Shown: in pieces, positions 15,211 through 23,326 of the stretch
How the letters are laid out: each line of letters starts with the position of its first letter
Numbering within the stretch: position 1 is the first letter of the stretch
Source of the DNA: Scatomorpha stercorigallinarum
GTDB lineage: Bacteria; Bacillota; Clostridia; Oscillospirales; Oscillospiraceae
Direction of reading: 5' to 3'
NCBI GenBank assembly: GCA_944387865.1
Contig: CALXGN010000007.1
Span: 1-64,000, forward strand
Length of the DNA stretch: 64,000 nucleotides
The notes under the pieces: generated by a model
Told to the model about the DNA's origin: nothing
The model's database searches: none
What the model saw: only the letters and a program-made list of their open reading frames with translations
Position numbers and translations under genes: made by a program

Positions 15211-15240
15211 CGGCGCGGCTCCTTTCTGTGAGTTGAGTGC

Positions 15241-15269
15241 AATTTAACACAGCAAAGCCGCACTGTCAA
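15241..15269 (-). promoter_or_regulatory. Promoter of the liv leader and operon
   Basis: On the minus strand, TTGACA (15269-15264), a 17-bp spacer and TAAATT (15246-15241), 31 bp upstream of the leader ATG. It is the best promoter upstream of livK; none is visible between the terminator and livK. Nothing was recognised in 15270-15454. Confidence 0.8.
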
Positions 15270-15454
15270 GAAGGCAAAGCCCATTTCCACGAATTACACA
15301 GCGCTTTCCATGCCTGCGGGGCAAAATTTCTTCTGTTCTCACAGTAAATTTGTGCGTTTTTGAACAGGGGAGCGGCCATGTGGGGGAAAATGCGGGCGCG
15401 CCGGCGCAAGAGGAATGCCGCCCGGAGGGCCAGGGCGGCATGTGCATGCCTGGC

Positions 15455-16786
15455 TTACGGCGCGAGGAGATCCACCTCGACGCCGGGTATCTCGGCGGCA
15501 AAACGCGAGCGCATGAGCTCTTCAAAGCCCTCGTTGTACTCATAGCCGGCGCAGGCGCGGCCGCACTGCTCGGCGGCGATGAGCGTGGTGCCGCTGCCGA
15601 GGAAGGGGTCCAGCACGAGGCCGCCGGGGGAGGTAGTGGCGCGGATGATGCGCGAGACGAGCTCGGTGGGGTAGATGGCGGGGTGAATGTATTTTTTGCC
15701 CACGCTGCCGGCCTTGCGGTTGATGTTCCAGAAGGCGCCGCCGTTCATGAGTTCGTTTTTATAGTCGCCGAACTGGGCGAACACGCCGCGGTCCACGGAA
15801 AAGGCCTCGCTTTTGGAAAACACAAGCACATATTCGTGGTGATCGACGACGTTTTTCTCTCCCGTGGGGATGCCGGAGGACTTGTGCCAGATGACGATGC
15901 CCTTGTAGAAAAAGCCTATCTCCCGGCACATCTCCACGAAGTCGTGGGGGATGGTGATGACCTTCCCTGCCTGGACGCGGATATTGATGTTTATCCAGAG
16001 CGAGCCGGAGGACTCCAGCTTGCGGTAGCACTGCGCCCAGACGGCGCGGATGCGGCGCAGATAGTCCGGGTAGCTCTCCTGGCCGATTTGGCCAGGCTTG
16101 AAGTAGTCCTTGAGGTTCCAATAGGGCGGGGAGGTGACGGCCAGCTGCACGGAGCCGTCGGCTATCTCCTCCATGTTTTCGGAGGAGCGGAAAACGACGC
16201 GGCTGCGCGGCTTGTCCACGGCGCGGCGCGGCGGCGCGGGAGGGAGCGCGAGCTCCGCCGGGGAGCGCTCCTCGCGGCAGAGCACGTAGTCGCCGCCGCA
16301 GCCGGACATGGCCAGCAGGCGGGCGACGACGCCTTCATCGCCGAGCATGATGTGGCGGGTTATGTGCGCGCGGCCGTCGTCCTCTGTCGGTATCCAGACG
16401 TTGCCGGGGTCCTTGCCGCGGGGGTTGTAGTTCTTGGCCCGCTTGCCCCACTCGACGTCCTTCCAGATGTGCTTTTCGCGGACGGCGTCCTTGTTGAAGG
16501 ACATCTGCGCGTGATTTTTGCAGAGCCAGACGACGTACTTGGCATTGTCCGTGAAGGCGCAGCGCTGTGCCTCCGCCACCGGGTAGACGATGGTGTTGAC
16601 GTAGTCATAGCCGGCGGCGGTGGCGGCGGCGATGACGTCGAGGAAGTCATGCACGACGTTGCCCATGGCGTCGTATTCCGTGCGCACCAGGGCGAAGAAG
16701 CTGCCGCTGCCGGAGAGGCTGGCGTATTCTGTTTTCAGGAGCGACGCCGTTTTTTCATAGCCGGCGTCGGTTATCACGGTCTGCAT
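15455..16786 (-). CDS. DNA amino-methyltransferase (N4-C/N6-A type), second of pair
   Basis: A 443-residue DNA methyltransferase. Motif IV is TSPPY (218-222) and motif I is DPFLGSGT (393-400); this order (IV before I) marks the beta group of N6-adenine/N4-cytosine enzymes. The TSPPYW form is commonly seen in N4-cytosine enzymes, so the base is uncertain. Residues 1-170 are unusual: they read like the later part of a methyltransferase domain (NAKYVVWLCKNH, then WKDVEWG and NPRGKDPGNVW) but lack a catalytic motif, so they may be a target-recognition unit or the remnant of a fused domain. The ATG overlaps the stop of the first methyltransferase (TGATG). It protects host DNA from the endonuclease of this locus. 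Confidence 0.88.
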   Translation of the reverse strand: MQTVITDAGYEKTASLLKTEYASLSGSGSFFALVRTEYDAMGNVVHDFLDVIAAATAAGYDYVNTIVYPVAEAQRCAFTDNAKYVVWLCKNHAQMSFNKDAVREKHIWKDVEWGKRAKNYNPRGKDPGNVWIPTEDDGRAHITRHIMLGDEGVVARLLAMSGCGGDYVLCREERSPAELALPPAPPRRAVDKPRSRVVFRSSENMEEIADGSVQLAVTSPPYWNLKDYFKPGQIGQESYPDYLRRIRAVWAQCYRKLESSGSLWININIRVQAGKVITIPHDFVEMCREIGFFYKGIVIWHKSSGIPTGEKNVVDHHEYVLVFSKSEAFSVDRGVFAQFGDYKNELMNGGAFWNINRKAGSVGKKYIHPAIYPTELVSRIIRATTSPGGLVLDPFLGSGTTLIAAEQCGRACAGYEYNEGFEELMRSRFAAEIPGVEVDLLAP

Positions 16787-17589
16787 CAGCGGATGCTCTC
16801 CAATCTTGCCCTGGCGATGTCGCAGTAGTTTTCAACGGGCTCGATGAGAGCCCACTCGCGGCCCATCAGCTGGGCCATCTTGGCCGTGGTGCCGCTGCCG
16901 CCGAAGGGGTCGAGCACGAGGTTGCCCGGGTCGCTCCAGGTGGCGATGTGGTCGGCGGCCAGCTTTTCCGGGAAAATGGCCGGGTGCTCATAGGCGATCT
17001 TGTCCCGGGTGGAGAAGCCGCGGCCGTTGGCGTAGCGCCAGACGTTGGTGCGCACGCCGAATTCATTGACGGTCTTTTTGCCCTTGTTCGTCAGCGAGCC
17101 GTCCTTTTCCCGGCGGGTGACGTCGCCGTAGGTCGTGTATCCCGCCCAGCGGTTGGGCTTGTCGCGCAGGAGGTGCACGGTGGCGGGTCTGCCGCGGCTG
17201 AGGACGAACATGTATTCGAAGGCATTGAAATAGCGGTTGGGGTGAGGGGGGCCGGAGCCGGCCTTTTCGTATATCATCACGTCGTACATGCTGAAGCCGA
17301 GCTCCTGGAAAAAGAGCGCCTGGCGGAAGCTGGTGAGCGAGCGGCCGCCGTTGGCCGTCTTGTCGCCGACGACCCAGACGACCACGCCGCCGGGCTTTAC
17401 GACGCGGTAGAGCTCGCGCGCGATGGCCTTGAACACCTCAAAGTTCCAGACGGCGCCCTCCTGGTAGTCGCGCAGGTCGTCATAGGGCGGGCTGGTCACG
17501 ACCAGGTCCACGCTGTCGGCGGGGAATTCGGGCAGCAGCTCGTCCGCGCGGGCGTTGAATATTTGATGGCGTATGTCCTTCAGTTCCAA
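16786..17589 (-). CDS. DNA amino-methyltransferase (N4-C/N6-A type), first of pair
   Basis: A 267-residue methyltransferase with TSPPY (32-36) as motif IV and DPFGGSGTT (227-235) as motif I, again beta-group order. The start is a TTG at 17589 with GAGGTG 7 nt upstream; the open frame continues some 340 bp upstream in antisense-like, Arg/Pro-rich sequence that is not protein-like and overlaps the endonuclease gene. It begins 12 bp after the endonuclease stop, and the second methyltransferase begins on its stop codon, so all three are one operon. Two different beta methyltransferases suggest an asymmetric recognition site with one enzyme per strand. Confidence 0.85.
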   Translation of the reverse strand: MELKDIRHQIFNARADELLPEFPADSVDLVVTSPPYDDLRDYQEGAVWNFEVFKAIARELYRVVKPGGVVVWVVGDKTANGGRSLTSFRQALFFQELGFSMYDVMIYEKAGSGPPHPNRYFNAFEYMFVLSRGRPATVHLLRDKPNRWAGYTTYGDVTRREKDGSLTNKGKKTVNEFGVRTNVWRYANGRGFSTRDKIAYEHPAIFPEKLAADHIATWSDPGNLVLDPFGGSGTTAKMAQLMGREWALIEPVENYCDIARARLESIR

Positions 17590-17600
17590 AATGGTACACC

Positions 17601-19823
17601 TCACGCAGCGATGCTGTCGTATTCCACGGCCGTGATGGCGCCGTCCGCCAGCAGGAACTCCAGATGATAGGAGCGCAGCAGGTTCTGCGCGCGCAGGGCG
17701 CGCAGGCGCTCGGCAAAGCTGCGGCGCAGGTAGTTCCCGCCGCTGAGCGCGGAGTAGAGCCCGTGCTTGTCCGCTGGGGCCTGGAAGTGGAGCCGGCGGT
17801 GGCAGTTGGGGCAGAGGGCGAAGAGATTCAGGTAGTGGTCGGGGCCGTAGGCGATGCCGAAGGGTATCAGATGGTGGAATTCCACATATGGCTCGCCGGC
17901 GGCGGTGATGAACGCCTCTTCGCCGCAGCACTCGCAGCGGAGCGTGCCGTTTTCGGCGCAGGCGCGCATGTAATAGGACTTGAGCAGGTTCACGAGCTGG
18001 GCGCTGCGCTGGCGGTCCTCCGCCGGGGACACCGTCGCCGCGGCGGAGAGCTGTTCGATGCGCTCAAGCAGACCGGCGGCGCTCTCCGTGCGGTAGCGGG
18101 CCAGGGCCGGCTGGCCGTGCGCGTCCTCAACGGCGAGGTAGGCGCTGTAATCGCGTGCGCCCAGCGCGGCGAGGGCCTTTTGCAGCTCGCGGCGCATGGC
18201 GGCCGCGCTGCGTATGCCGAGCGAGCGGAAAAGGCCGCCGAAGGCGGCGGAGGCGTGGGCTGCGATGGCCTCGAGCCGCTCGCGCGAGAGTTCCCGGACG
18301 CCGCCGAAGCCGAGGGAGACGGCGGAGACGAGCGCGGCGGCGGAGAGCAGGATGAAGCGGTCGGCGTGGATGTTATAGAGGTCCCATTTTATCTTCACAA
18401 GGCCGTCCAACTCCACGCCGTTTCCGTTGGCGGCGGAGACATAGCGCCGGCGGAGCTCCGCTTCGCTGCCGGCGAGGACGGCGCCGTAGCGCTGCTGCTT
18501 GTAGTCCTCCAGACGGGAGTAGACGTCGTAGATGAGCGCGAGCATGTGGCGGTCCGGCGCCTCGACGCGCGAGCGGCGCATGCGCAGCGCGCCGAGCGGG
18601 GCGGCGCCGCAGTCGTATGGAAGGTCGCCGCGGACGCCCAGCAGGTACTTGAGCAGTTCTTTGCGGCCGTCCTCGTCCTCGCAGTCCCGCGCCCGGCCGA
18701 AGGAGGCCACGCGCGCCTTTATTTCCGGCAGGCGCGCGGCCAGCTCGGGCTCGAGGGCCTCCCACTCTTCATCGCCGAAGCTGTGACGGCGGCGGGAGAC
18801 GATGTATTTGTACTCGTCGAGGCTCATCGAGCCCCGGCGCAGGATGTAGCCGAGTATGTCCGTATAGGGCGTGAAGCTCACGCCGAAGGCCTCCGGCCCG
18901 GGAGCGGGACCGATCTGGTTGATCTCCGCGGTGGCGGGCTGGGATATCATTTTCAGCTTCTGGTGCTCCCAGAGGAGCAGGAACTCGCCGGCGTTGGCCT
19001 GCAACGCGAGCTCGCCGACCGGCGTGAGGCTGCTGAATTCAAAGTCGGCCGCGCCGGTGGAGCGGGAGTGGAAGTAGCCGTAGTAGTACAATATCTGCCG
19101 CTCGTTGCGGATGAAGGCCGCCATGTAGCTCTCGATGCCGCGGTAATTGGGCCGCGGGTGCGGGAATTCCTCGCAGAGGCGGAGGACGTCCCCCTCGCCG
19201 ATGGGGCGCGTGAGCGCGAGGCGGCCGGCGGCCTCCAGCGCCTGCGGGGAGATGACGTACTTGATGGAGCGGTCGGCTATCCTCCCGGAGCTGTTGAGCT
19301 CGCGGACGCAGCCGGCGATGGCCTCGCGGAAGATGATATCTTCAATGGCCTCGTGCGAATACACGAAGCCAGGCCGCCGCACGGCCTCCTTCAGCCGGGC
19401 CTTGATGCCGGTCTGGCCGCCGGAGCCCATCAGCAGGGCAAAATAGTACTTCTTCGCGCCGCGCAGATACTCCGTGCGTTCCGCCCGGGCGCCGAAAACG
19501 CGGCGGCCGGCAAAATTGGCGAAGAGGTTGAAGTCCTCCGACTTGAAGTTGATGGCGCCGTCCTCGGGGTAGAAAAAGCGCTCGGCGCGCTCCCTCACGG
19601 CCTCCGGCAGGCTGGCGATATAGCGGTCGAAGATCTCCACCACCGCCGGGCGGTAGGCGCTGGTCTCGATGTCGTTGGAGAGGAACACGTAGTAGTACAG
19701 CGTGAGGAACTTCTTTGTGTACCACAGCGTGCCGGAGTTGGTCACGCGGGTGAGCTCCATGGACTTGGTGAGGGCGTAATTGCCGGGCAGGAGCGTGTCA
19801 AAAAAGTCGTCATACGGCGGCAT
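17601..19823 (-). CDS. HNH restriction endonuclease (Type II, probable)
   Basis: A 740-residue protein whose C-terminal region (about 640-710) is a zinc-supported HNH nuclease: a CECC knuckle, YVEFHHLIPF (the catalytic HH), GPDHYLNLFALC and CPNCHRRLH. The long N-terminal part has no recognised domain and presumably reads the target sequence. It is first in an operon with two DNA methyltransferases, which is the main reason for calling it a restriction enzyme. HNH Type IIS enzymes with paired methyltransferases exist, so shifted cleavage is plausible but not shown. No controller protein was found. The gene end may extend slightly past 17640, where the tail reads DSIAA before stop. GC content resembles the surroundings, so this is not an obviously recent acquisition. 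Confidence 0.8.
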   Translation of the reverse strand: MPPYDDFFDTLLPGNYALTKSMELTRVTNSGTLWYTKKFLTLYYYVFLSNDIETSAYRPAVVEIFDRYIASLPEAVRERAERFFYPEDGAINFKSEDFNLFANFAGRRVFGARAERTEYLRGAKKYYFALLMGSGGQTGIKARLKEAVRRPGFVYSHEAIEDIIFREAIAGCVRELNSSGRIADRSIKYVISPQALEAAGRLALTRPIGEGDVLRLCEEFPHPRPNYRGIESYMAAFIRNERQILYYYGYFHSRSTGAADFEFSSLTPVGELALQANAGEFLLLWEHQKLKMISQPATAEINQIGPAPGPEAFGVSFTPYTDILGYILRRGSMSLDEYKYIVSRRRHSFGDEEWEALEPELAARLPEIKARVASFGRARDCEDEDGRKELLKYLLGVRGDLPYDCGAAPLGALRMRRSRVEAPDRHMLALIYDVYSRLEDYKQQRYGAVLAGSEAELRRRYVSAANGNGVELDGLVKIKWDLYNIHADRFILLSAAALVSAVSLGFGGVRELSRERLEAIAAHASAAFGGLFRSLGIRSAAAMRRELQKALAALGARDYSAYLAVEDAHGQPALARYRTESAAGLLERIEQLSAAATVSPAEDRQRSAQLVNLLKSYYMRACAENGTLRCECCGEEAFITAAGEPYVEFHHLIPFGIAYGPDHYLNLFALCPNCHRRLHFQAPADKHGLYSALSGGNYLRRSFAERLRALRAQNLLRSYHLEFLLADGAITAVEYDSIAA

Positions 19824-19902
19824 GGCCCTTCACATCCTCTCCAAATACAGAATAAAGACATTATATCTGCAATCGCGGCGGAAGTCAAATGGCGCGCCGC
19901 TG

Positions 19903-20901
19903 TCAGAGCGGACGGGTGCTCTTTCCCACGATGAGGCTCGGCAGGGTGGTGAAGCTCTGGACGCGCAGTTCGGGCTTCTTCAGCTCCTGCAGGAGCTGCC
20001 TGGCGGCGGCGCGGCCCATGTCGCGGACGTCTATCTGCACCAGCGTCGGCTCGGGGCTGATGAGCGGGCTGTACGGGTAGCGGTCGAAGGTCATCAGCTG
20101 TATGTCGTCCGGTATGCGCACGCCGAGCTCGCGCGCCGCCTCGGCGAAGGCGAAGGCGAGCAGGTTGCTGCTGCAAACCACGGCCTCCGGCCTGTCGGGG
20201 GCGGCCAGCAGCTCCGCGGCGGCGGCGCGGCCGGAGCGCAGCGTGCCGTCCGTGTGTTTGATCCAGCTTTCGCGGCATTCGCAGCCGTGCTCCGCGGCGG
20301 CGGCGCGGAAGCCTATGAGGCGCTCGTTGGATATGTCGTCGTTCCTGAGCGCGCCGATGAAGGCTATCTCCCGGCAGCCACACTCCACAAGATGCTCGAA
20401 GGCGATGCGCCCGCCGAGGGCGTTGTCCGTGTCCACCCAGTTTATGCGCGTGTCGCTCGGGTGGCCTATTACTATGTGCGGGAATTTGCGCGTGACAAGG
20501 AGCTGATGGATGGGCTTCGTCAGCGCGCCGCCGTGGACGACGATGCCGTCGATGGCCCGCGAGAGCATCACCTGTTCCACATCCGTCAGCGTCGCATCCA
20601 GCAGCATCAGGCTGTAGCCCTTCGCGCAAAGGGCCTCCTGGATGCCGCACATGATGTCGAAAAGGTGCGGGTTGGTGTAGGGCTCAAACTCGTCCAGTTT
20701 CGCCAGGAACGCGATGCAGCGCGCACTTTTCCGCGCGAGCCCGGCGGCGCGGCTGTTTGGGGCGTAGTCGAGCCTCCGCATGGTCTCCTTTACTTTCAGC
20801 GCCGTTGCTTCGGATATGCCCGGCACGTCGTTCATGACCTTGCTGACGGTGGATATGCTCACCCCGGCTTCGCGGGCGACGTCTTTAATGGTGGCCGGCA
20901 T
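19903..20901 (-). CDS. LacI-family transcriptional repressor
   Basis: A 332-residue regulator. The N-terminus TIKDVAREAGVSISTVSKVMN is the LacI helix-turn-helix with the hinge at about 45-60 (NSRAAGLARK). Residues 65-330 are the periplasmic-binding-like effector domain. The start at 20901 was chosen because AGGGAGGG lies 6 nt upstream, while the ATG two codons earlier abuts it. It is divergent from the maltodextrin-type ABC operon. A perfect 14-bp LacI-type palindrome lies before that operon, and a near copy (ACGTTTTCG at 20930-20938) lies in this gene's own promoter, so it probably represses both. The effector is likely a maltodextrin or glucose derivative by context. Confidence 0.92.
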   Translation of the reverse strand: MPATIKDVAREAGVSISTVSKVMNDVPGISEATALKVKETMRRLDYAPNSRAAGLARKSARCIAFLAKLDEFEPYTNPHLFDIMCGIQEALCAKGYSLMLLDATLTDVEQVMLSRAIDGIVVHGGALTKPIHQLLVTRKFPHIVIGHPSDTRINWVDTDNALGGRIAFEHLVECGCREIAFIGALRNDDISNERLIGFRAAAAEHGCECRESWIKHTDGTLRSGRAAAAELLAAPDRPEAVVCSSNLLAFAFAEAARELGVRIPDDIQLMTFDRYPYSPLISPEPTLVQIDVRDMGRAAARQLLQELKKPELRVQSFTTLPSLIVGKSTRPL

Positions 20902-20970
20902 TTTCATCCCTCCCTGGCTATATAGTATAACGTTTTCGTAAATAAATCAAGAGAAATATTGCATTTTCTA

Positions 20971-20999
20971 TTGACTTACACAAATTTACTGACTATACT
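20971..20999 (+). promoter_or_regulatory. Promoter of the maltodextrin-type ABC operon
   Basis: TTGACT (20971-20976), a 17-bp spacer and TATACT (20994-20999). It is 99 bp upstream of the binding-protein start, with the LacI palindrome downstream. A second -10-like TATAAT (21070-21075) follows the palindrome but lacks a good -35. Confidence 0.75.
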
Positions 21000-21055
21000 T
21001 CAAATCAAGAGATGCGTATTGTACAAAATTTGAGCGCATTGTAAGTGTACACTAA

Positions 21056-21069
21056 GTAAAACGTTTTAC
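21056..21069. promoter_or_regulatory. LacI-family operator
   Basis: GTAAAACGTTTTAC, a perfect 14-bp palindrome with the central CG typical of LacI/GalR operators, placed between promoter and first gene. Repression would be by roadblock or by covering the TATAAT at 21070. Confidence 0.8.
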
Positions 21070-21097
21070 TATAATGACAAGAACGGAGGATGAAAAA

Positions 21098-22381
21098 ATG
21101 AAGAAATTCCTGGCCATACTGCTCAGCGCCCTGATGCTGATGTCGCTGCTCGCAGCCTGCGGCAGCGCGGACGAGCCCGCCGCCGAGAGCGCCGCGCCGG
21201 AGAGCGCTGCGCCCGCGCCGGAAGCGCCGCAGACGGAAGAGCCGGCCGAGAGCGTCGAGCTCACGGTCTGGCACGACAACGACGAAGCGCTCATGCAGGC
21301 GATGGCGGACGCCGCCAACGCCCTGCTCGAAGGGACGGGCGTGACGCTCACCTTTGAAAAGCGCACCGGCCTTTCCGACCAGCTCAAGCTCTACGGCGGC
21401 GACGCGGCCAACGGCCCCGACATGTACCTCTGGGCGCACGACAGCCTCGGCACCTTCGTGGCGATGGACATCCTTGAGCCGCTGACGGACCTCATCGACG
21501 AGAGCGTGCTCGCCGACGACCTGCCGCTGACGGTCGAAGCGGGCCAGATAGGCGGCACGCAGTACCTGCTGCCCGTGTATTTCGAGACGCTGCTCTTCCT
21601 CTACAACAAGGACCTCTGGCAGGGGGACATCCCGGCCACGACCGAGGAGCTCTATGAGTACATGGTAGCCAACACCGACACCGCCGCCGGCACCTACGCC
21701 GTCGTCAACCAGCACTCCACTTCGTACAACGTCTCGCCCTTTATAAACGGCTTCGGCGGGTACATACTCGACGGCGAGGGCAACCCGGGGCTCAACGACC
21801 CCAAGACCATCGAGGCGGTGGAGTACAACAAGAAATTCGCCGACCTTCAGGCCGACGGGGACTACAACACCGTCACCACCCTCTTCAATGAGGGCAAGGC
21901 GCAGGCCATAATCGGCGGGCCCTGGCTCGTTGCCGGTATCCGCGCCGCGGGCATCGACCTCGGCGTGGCCTCCCTCTCCGACATGACCCTTCCCAACGGC
22001 GAGCCTATGGCGCCCTTCTCCGGCGTACAGGGCATCGGCGTCATGAAGGTCGCCGCGGAGGAGAAGGGCGACGCCATCGCGCTGGCTCTCGAAGCCCTCG
22101 CCTCGCCCGAGGTGGGCGTTGCCCTCGCGAAGGCCGGCGGCTGCGCCCCGGCGAACTCGCTCGCCTATGACGACCCGGATGTCGCTGCCGACGAGATAAT
22201 CATGGCCATAGAGCACACGGCGGACACCGCCCAGCCCATGCCGAACGCCGCGGAGATGAACGTCATGTGGGGCCCGGTGGACAGCATGCTCGCGGCTGTG
22301 AACAAAAACGGCCAGGACGCGGCGTCCGCCGCCGAGGAAGCGCAGGCCGCGGCCCTCCAGGCCATAGCGGATATGCAGTGA
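21098..22381 (+). CDS. Sugar ABC transporter substrate-binding lipoprotein (maltodextrin type)
   Basis: A 427-residue extracellular solute-binding protein of family 1. The signal peptide ends in LLAAC (lipobox), followed by a Pro/Glu/Ala linker and the mature domain from LTVWHDNDEALMQ. Motifs shared with maltose/maltodextrin-binding proteins include AHDSLGTFVAMDIL, YGGDAANGPD and the C-terminal GGPWLVAGIRAAG. The start at 21098 has GGAGG 8 nt upstream; an earlier in-frame ATG at 21074 overlaps the operator side and would spoil the signal peptide. It is first in a four-gene operon with two permeases and a GH13 enzyme. The missing ATPase is presumably a shared MsmK/MalK-type protein encoded elsewhere. 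Confidence 0.92.
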   Translation: MKKFLAILLSALMLMSLLAACGSADEPAAESAAPESAAPAPEAPQTEEPAESVELTVWHDNDEALMQAMADAANALLEGTGVTLTFEKRTGLSDQLKLYGGDAANGPDMYLWAHDSLGTFVAMDILEPLTDLIDESVLADDLPLTVEAGQIGGTQYLLPVYFETLLFLYNKDLWQGDIPATTEELYEYMVANTDTAAGTYAVVNQHSTSYNVSPFINGFGGYILDGEGNPGLNDPKTIEAVEYNKKFADLQADGDYNTVTTLFNEGKAQAIIGGPWLVAGIRAAGIDLGVASLSDMTLPNGEPMAPFSGVQGIGVMKVAAEEKGDAIALALEALASPEVGVALAKAGGCAPANSLAYDDPDVAADEIIMAIEHTADTAQPMPNAAEMNVMWGPVDSMLAAVNKNGQDAASAAEEAQAAALQAIADMQ

Positions 22382-22439
22382 ATCCAAACGTGCTATTAAG
22401 GGGCGGCGGCTTCGCCGCCCCGTTTTTGGAGGCCTTGCC

Positions 22440-23324
22440 ATGAGCCTTAGACGAAAATTGAAGCCCTGGTGCTGGTGCGTGCCGGCGGTGCTGCTGATAC
22501 TTGTCATCATCGTATTCCCCATCATCTACACCGGGTACATCTCCCTTACGAACATGAACCTCTATCACTGGCAGGACTACGAGGTGACAGGGCTGGGCAA
22601 CTATGAGCGCGCGCTGTTCAAGTTCGACTCCGGCTTCCTCTCCGCGCTCGGGACGACCATACTGTGGACCGTTCTCAACATGGCCATCCAGCTCGCTCTC
22701 GGCTTCCTCATAGCCCTCGGCCTCAACGCGCCGAAGCTGAGGCTCAGCCGGCTCTACAAGACGCTGCTGATGGTGCCCTGGGCGATGCCGGCGTACATCT
22801 CCATCCTGCTCTGGCGCGTGGGGATGTTCAACACCGAGCTCGGGCTGCTCAACAAGTGGATAACGGCGCTGGGCTTTGAAAAAGTAGACTTCCTGGCCAC
22901 CAACGCCATGGCCTTCGCGTCCTGCCTCGTGCTCAACCTCTGGATGGCGCTGCCGTTCATGATCTCCACCATCGACGGCGCGCTGCAGAGCGTGGACCGC
23001 AGCCTGTATGAGAGCGCGACGCTCGACGGCGCGGGCTTCTGGACGCGCACCTTGAAAATAACCGTACCCAGCATCAGGCCCGTCATTGCTCCTGCGGCGG
23101 TGATGACGGCCTTCATCACTTTCAAGCAGTTCGACATCATCTATCTGCTCACGCAGCAGCGCGGCTACATGACCGGCGCGACGCTGAACACGGTGATAAC
23201 CTACGTCCACCAGAACGCCTTTGTATCGAATAACTACGGCCTTTCGAGCGCGGTGAGCATGCTTCTCTTCGTGATAATAATTATCTTCTCGCTGGCCACC
23301 AACCGGAGCCTGAGGGAGGGCTGA
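22440..23324 (+). CDS. Maltodextrin-type ABC permease (MalF-like)
   Basis: A 294-residue integral membrane protein with six predicted helices and the binding-protein-dependent coupling motif ESATLDGAGFWTRTLKITVPSIRP (EAA loop). It is shorter than E. coli MalF because it lacks the large periplasmic insertion, as in Gram-positive homologues. It lies 58 bp after the binding-protein gene; a GGGGCGGC/GCCGCCCC hairpin followed by TTTTT in that gap (22398-22425) looks like a leaky terminator that would favour the binding protein. It pairs with the next gene product. Confidence 0.92.
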   Translation: MSLRRKLKPWCWCVPAVLLILVIIVFPIIYTGYISLTNMNLYHWQDYEVTGLGNYERALFKFDSGFLSALGTTILWTVLNMAIQLALGFLIALGLNAPKLRLSRLYKTLLMVPWAMPAYISILLWRVGMFNTELGLLNKWITALGFEKVDFLATNAMAFASCLVLNLWMALPFMISTIDGALQSVDRSLYESATLDGAGFWTRTLKITVPSIRPVIAPAAVMTAFITFKQFDIIYLLTQQRGYMTGATLNTVITYVHQNAFVSNNYGLSSAVSMLLFVIIIIFSLATNRSLREG

Positions 23325-23326
23325 GC

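Noticed and set aside
14842..15231. Plus-strand open frame opposite the liv leader
   Set aside because: No ribosome-binding site, and the opposite strand has a promoter, ribosome-binding site and terminator that explain the region.
17664..19934. Long plus-strand open frame of 756 codons opposite the HNH endonuclease
   Set aside because: It is antisense to a gene with clear HNH motifs, is extremely Ala/Gly/Val/Arg-rich and lacks any motif or ribosome-binding site; high GC creates such shadows.
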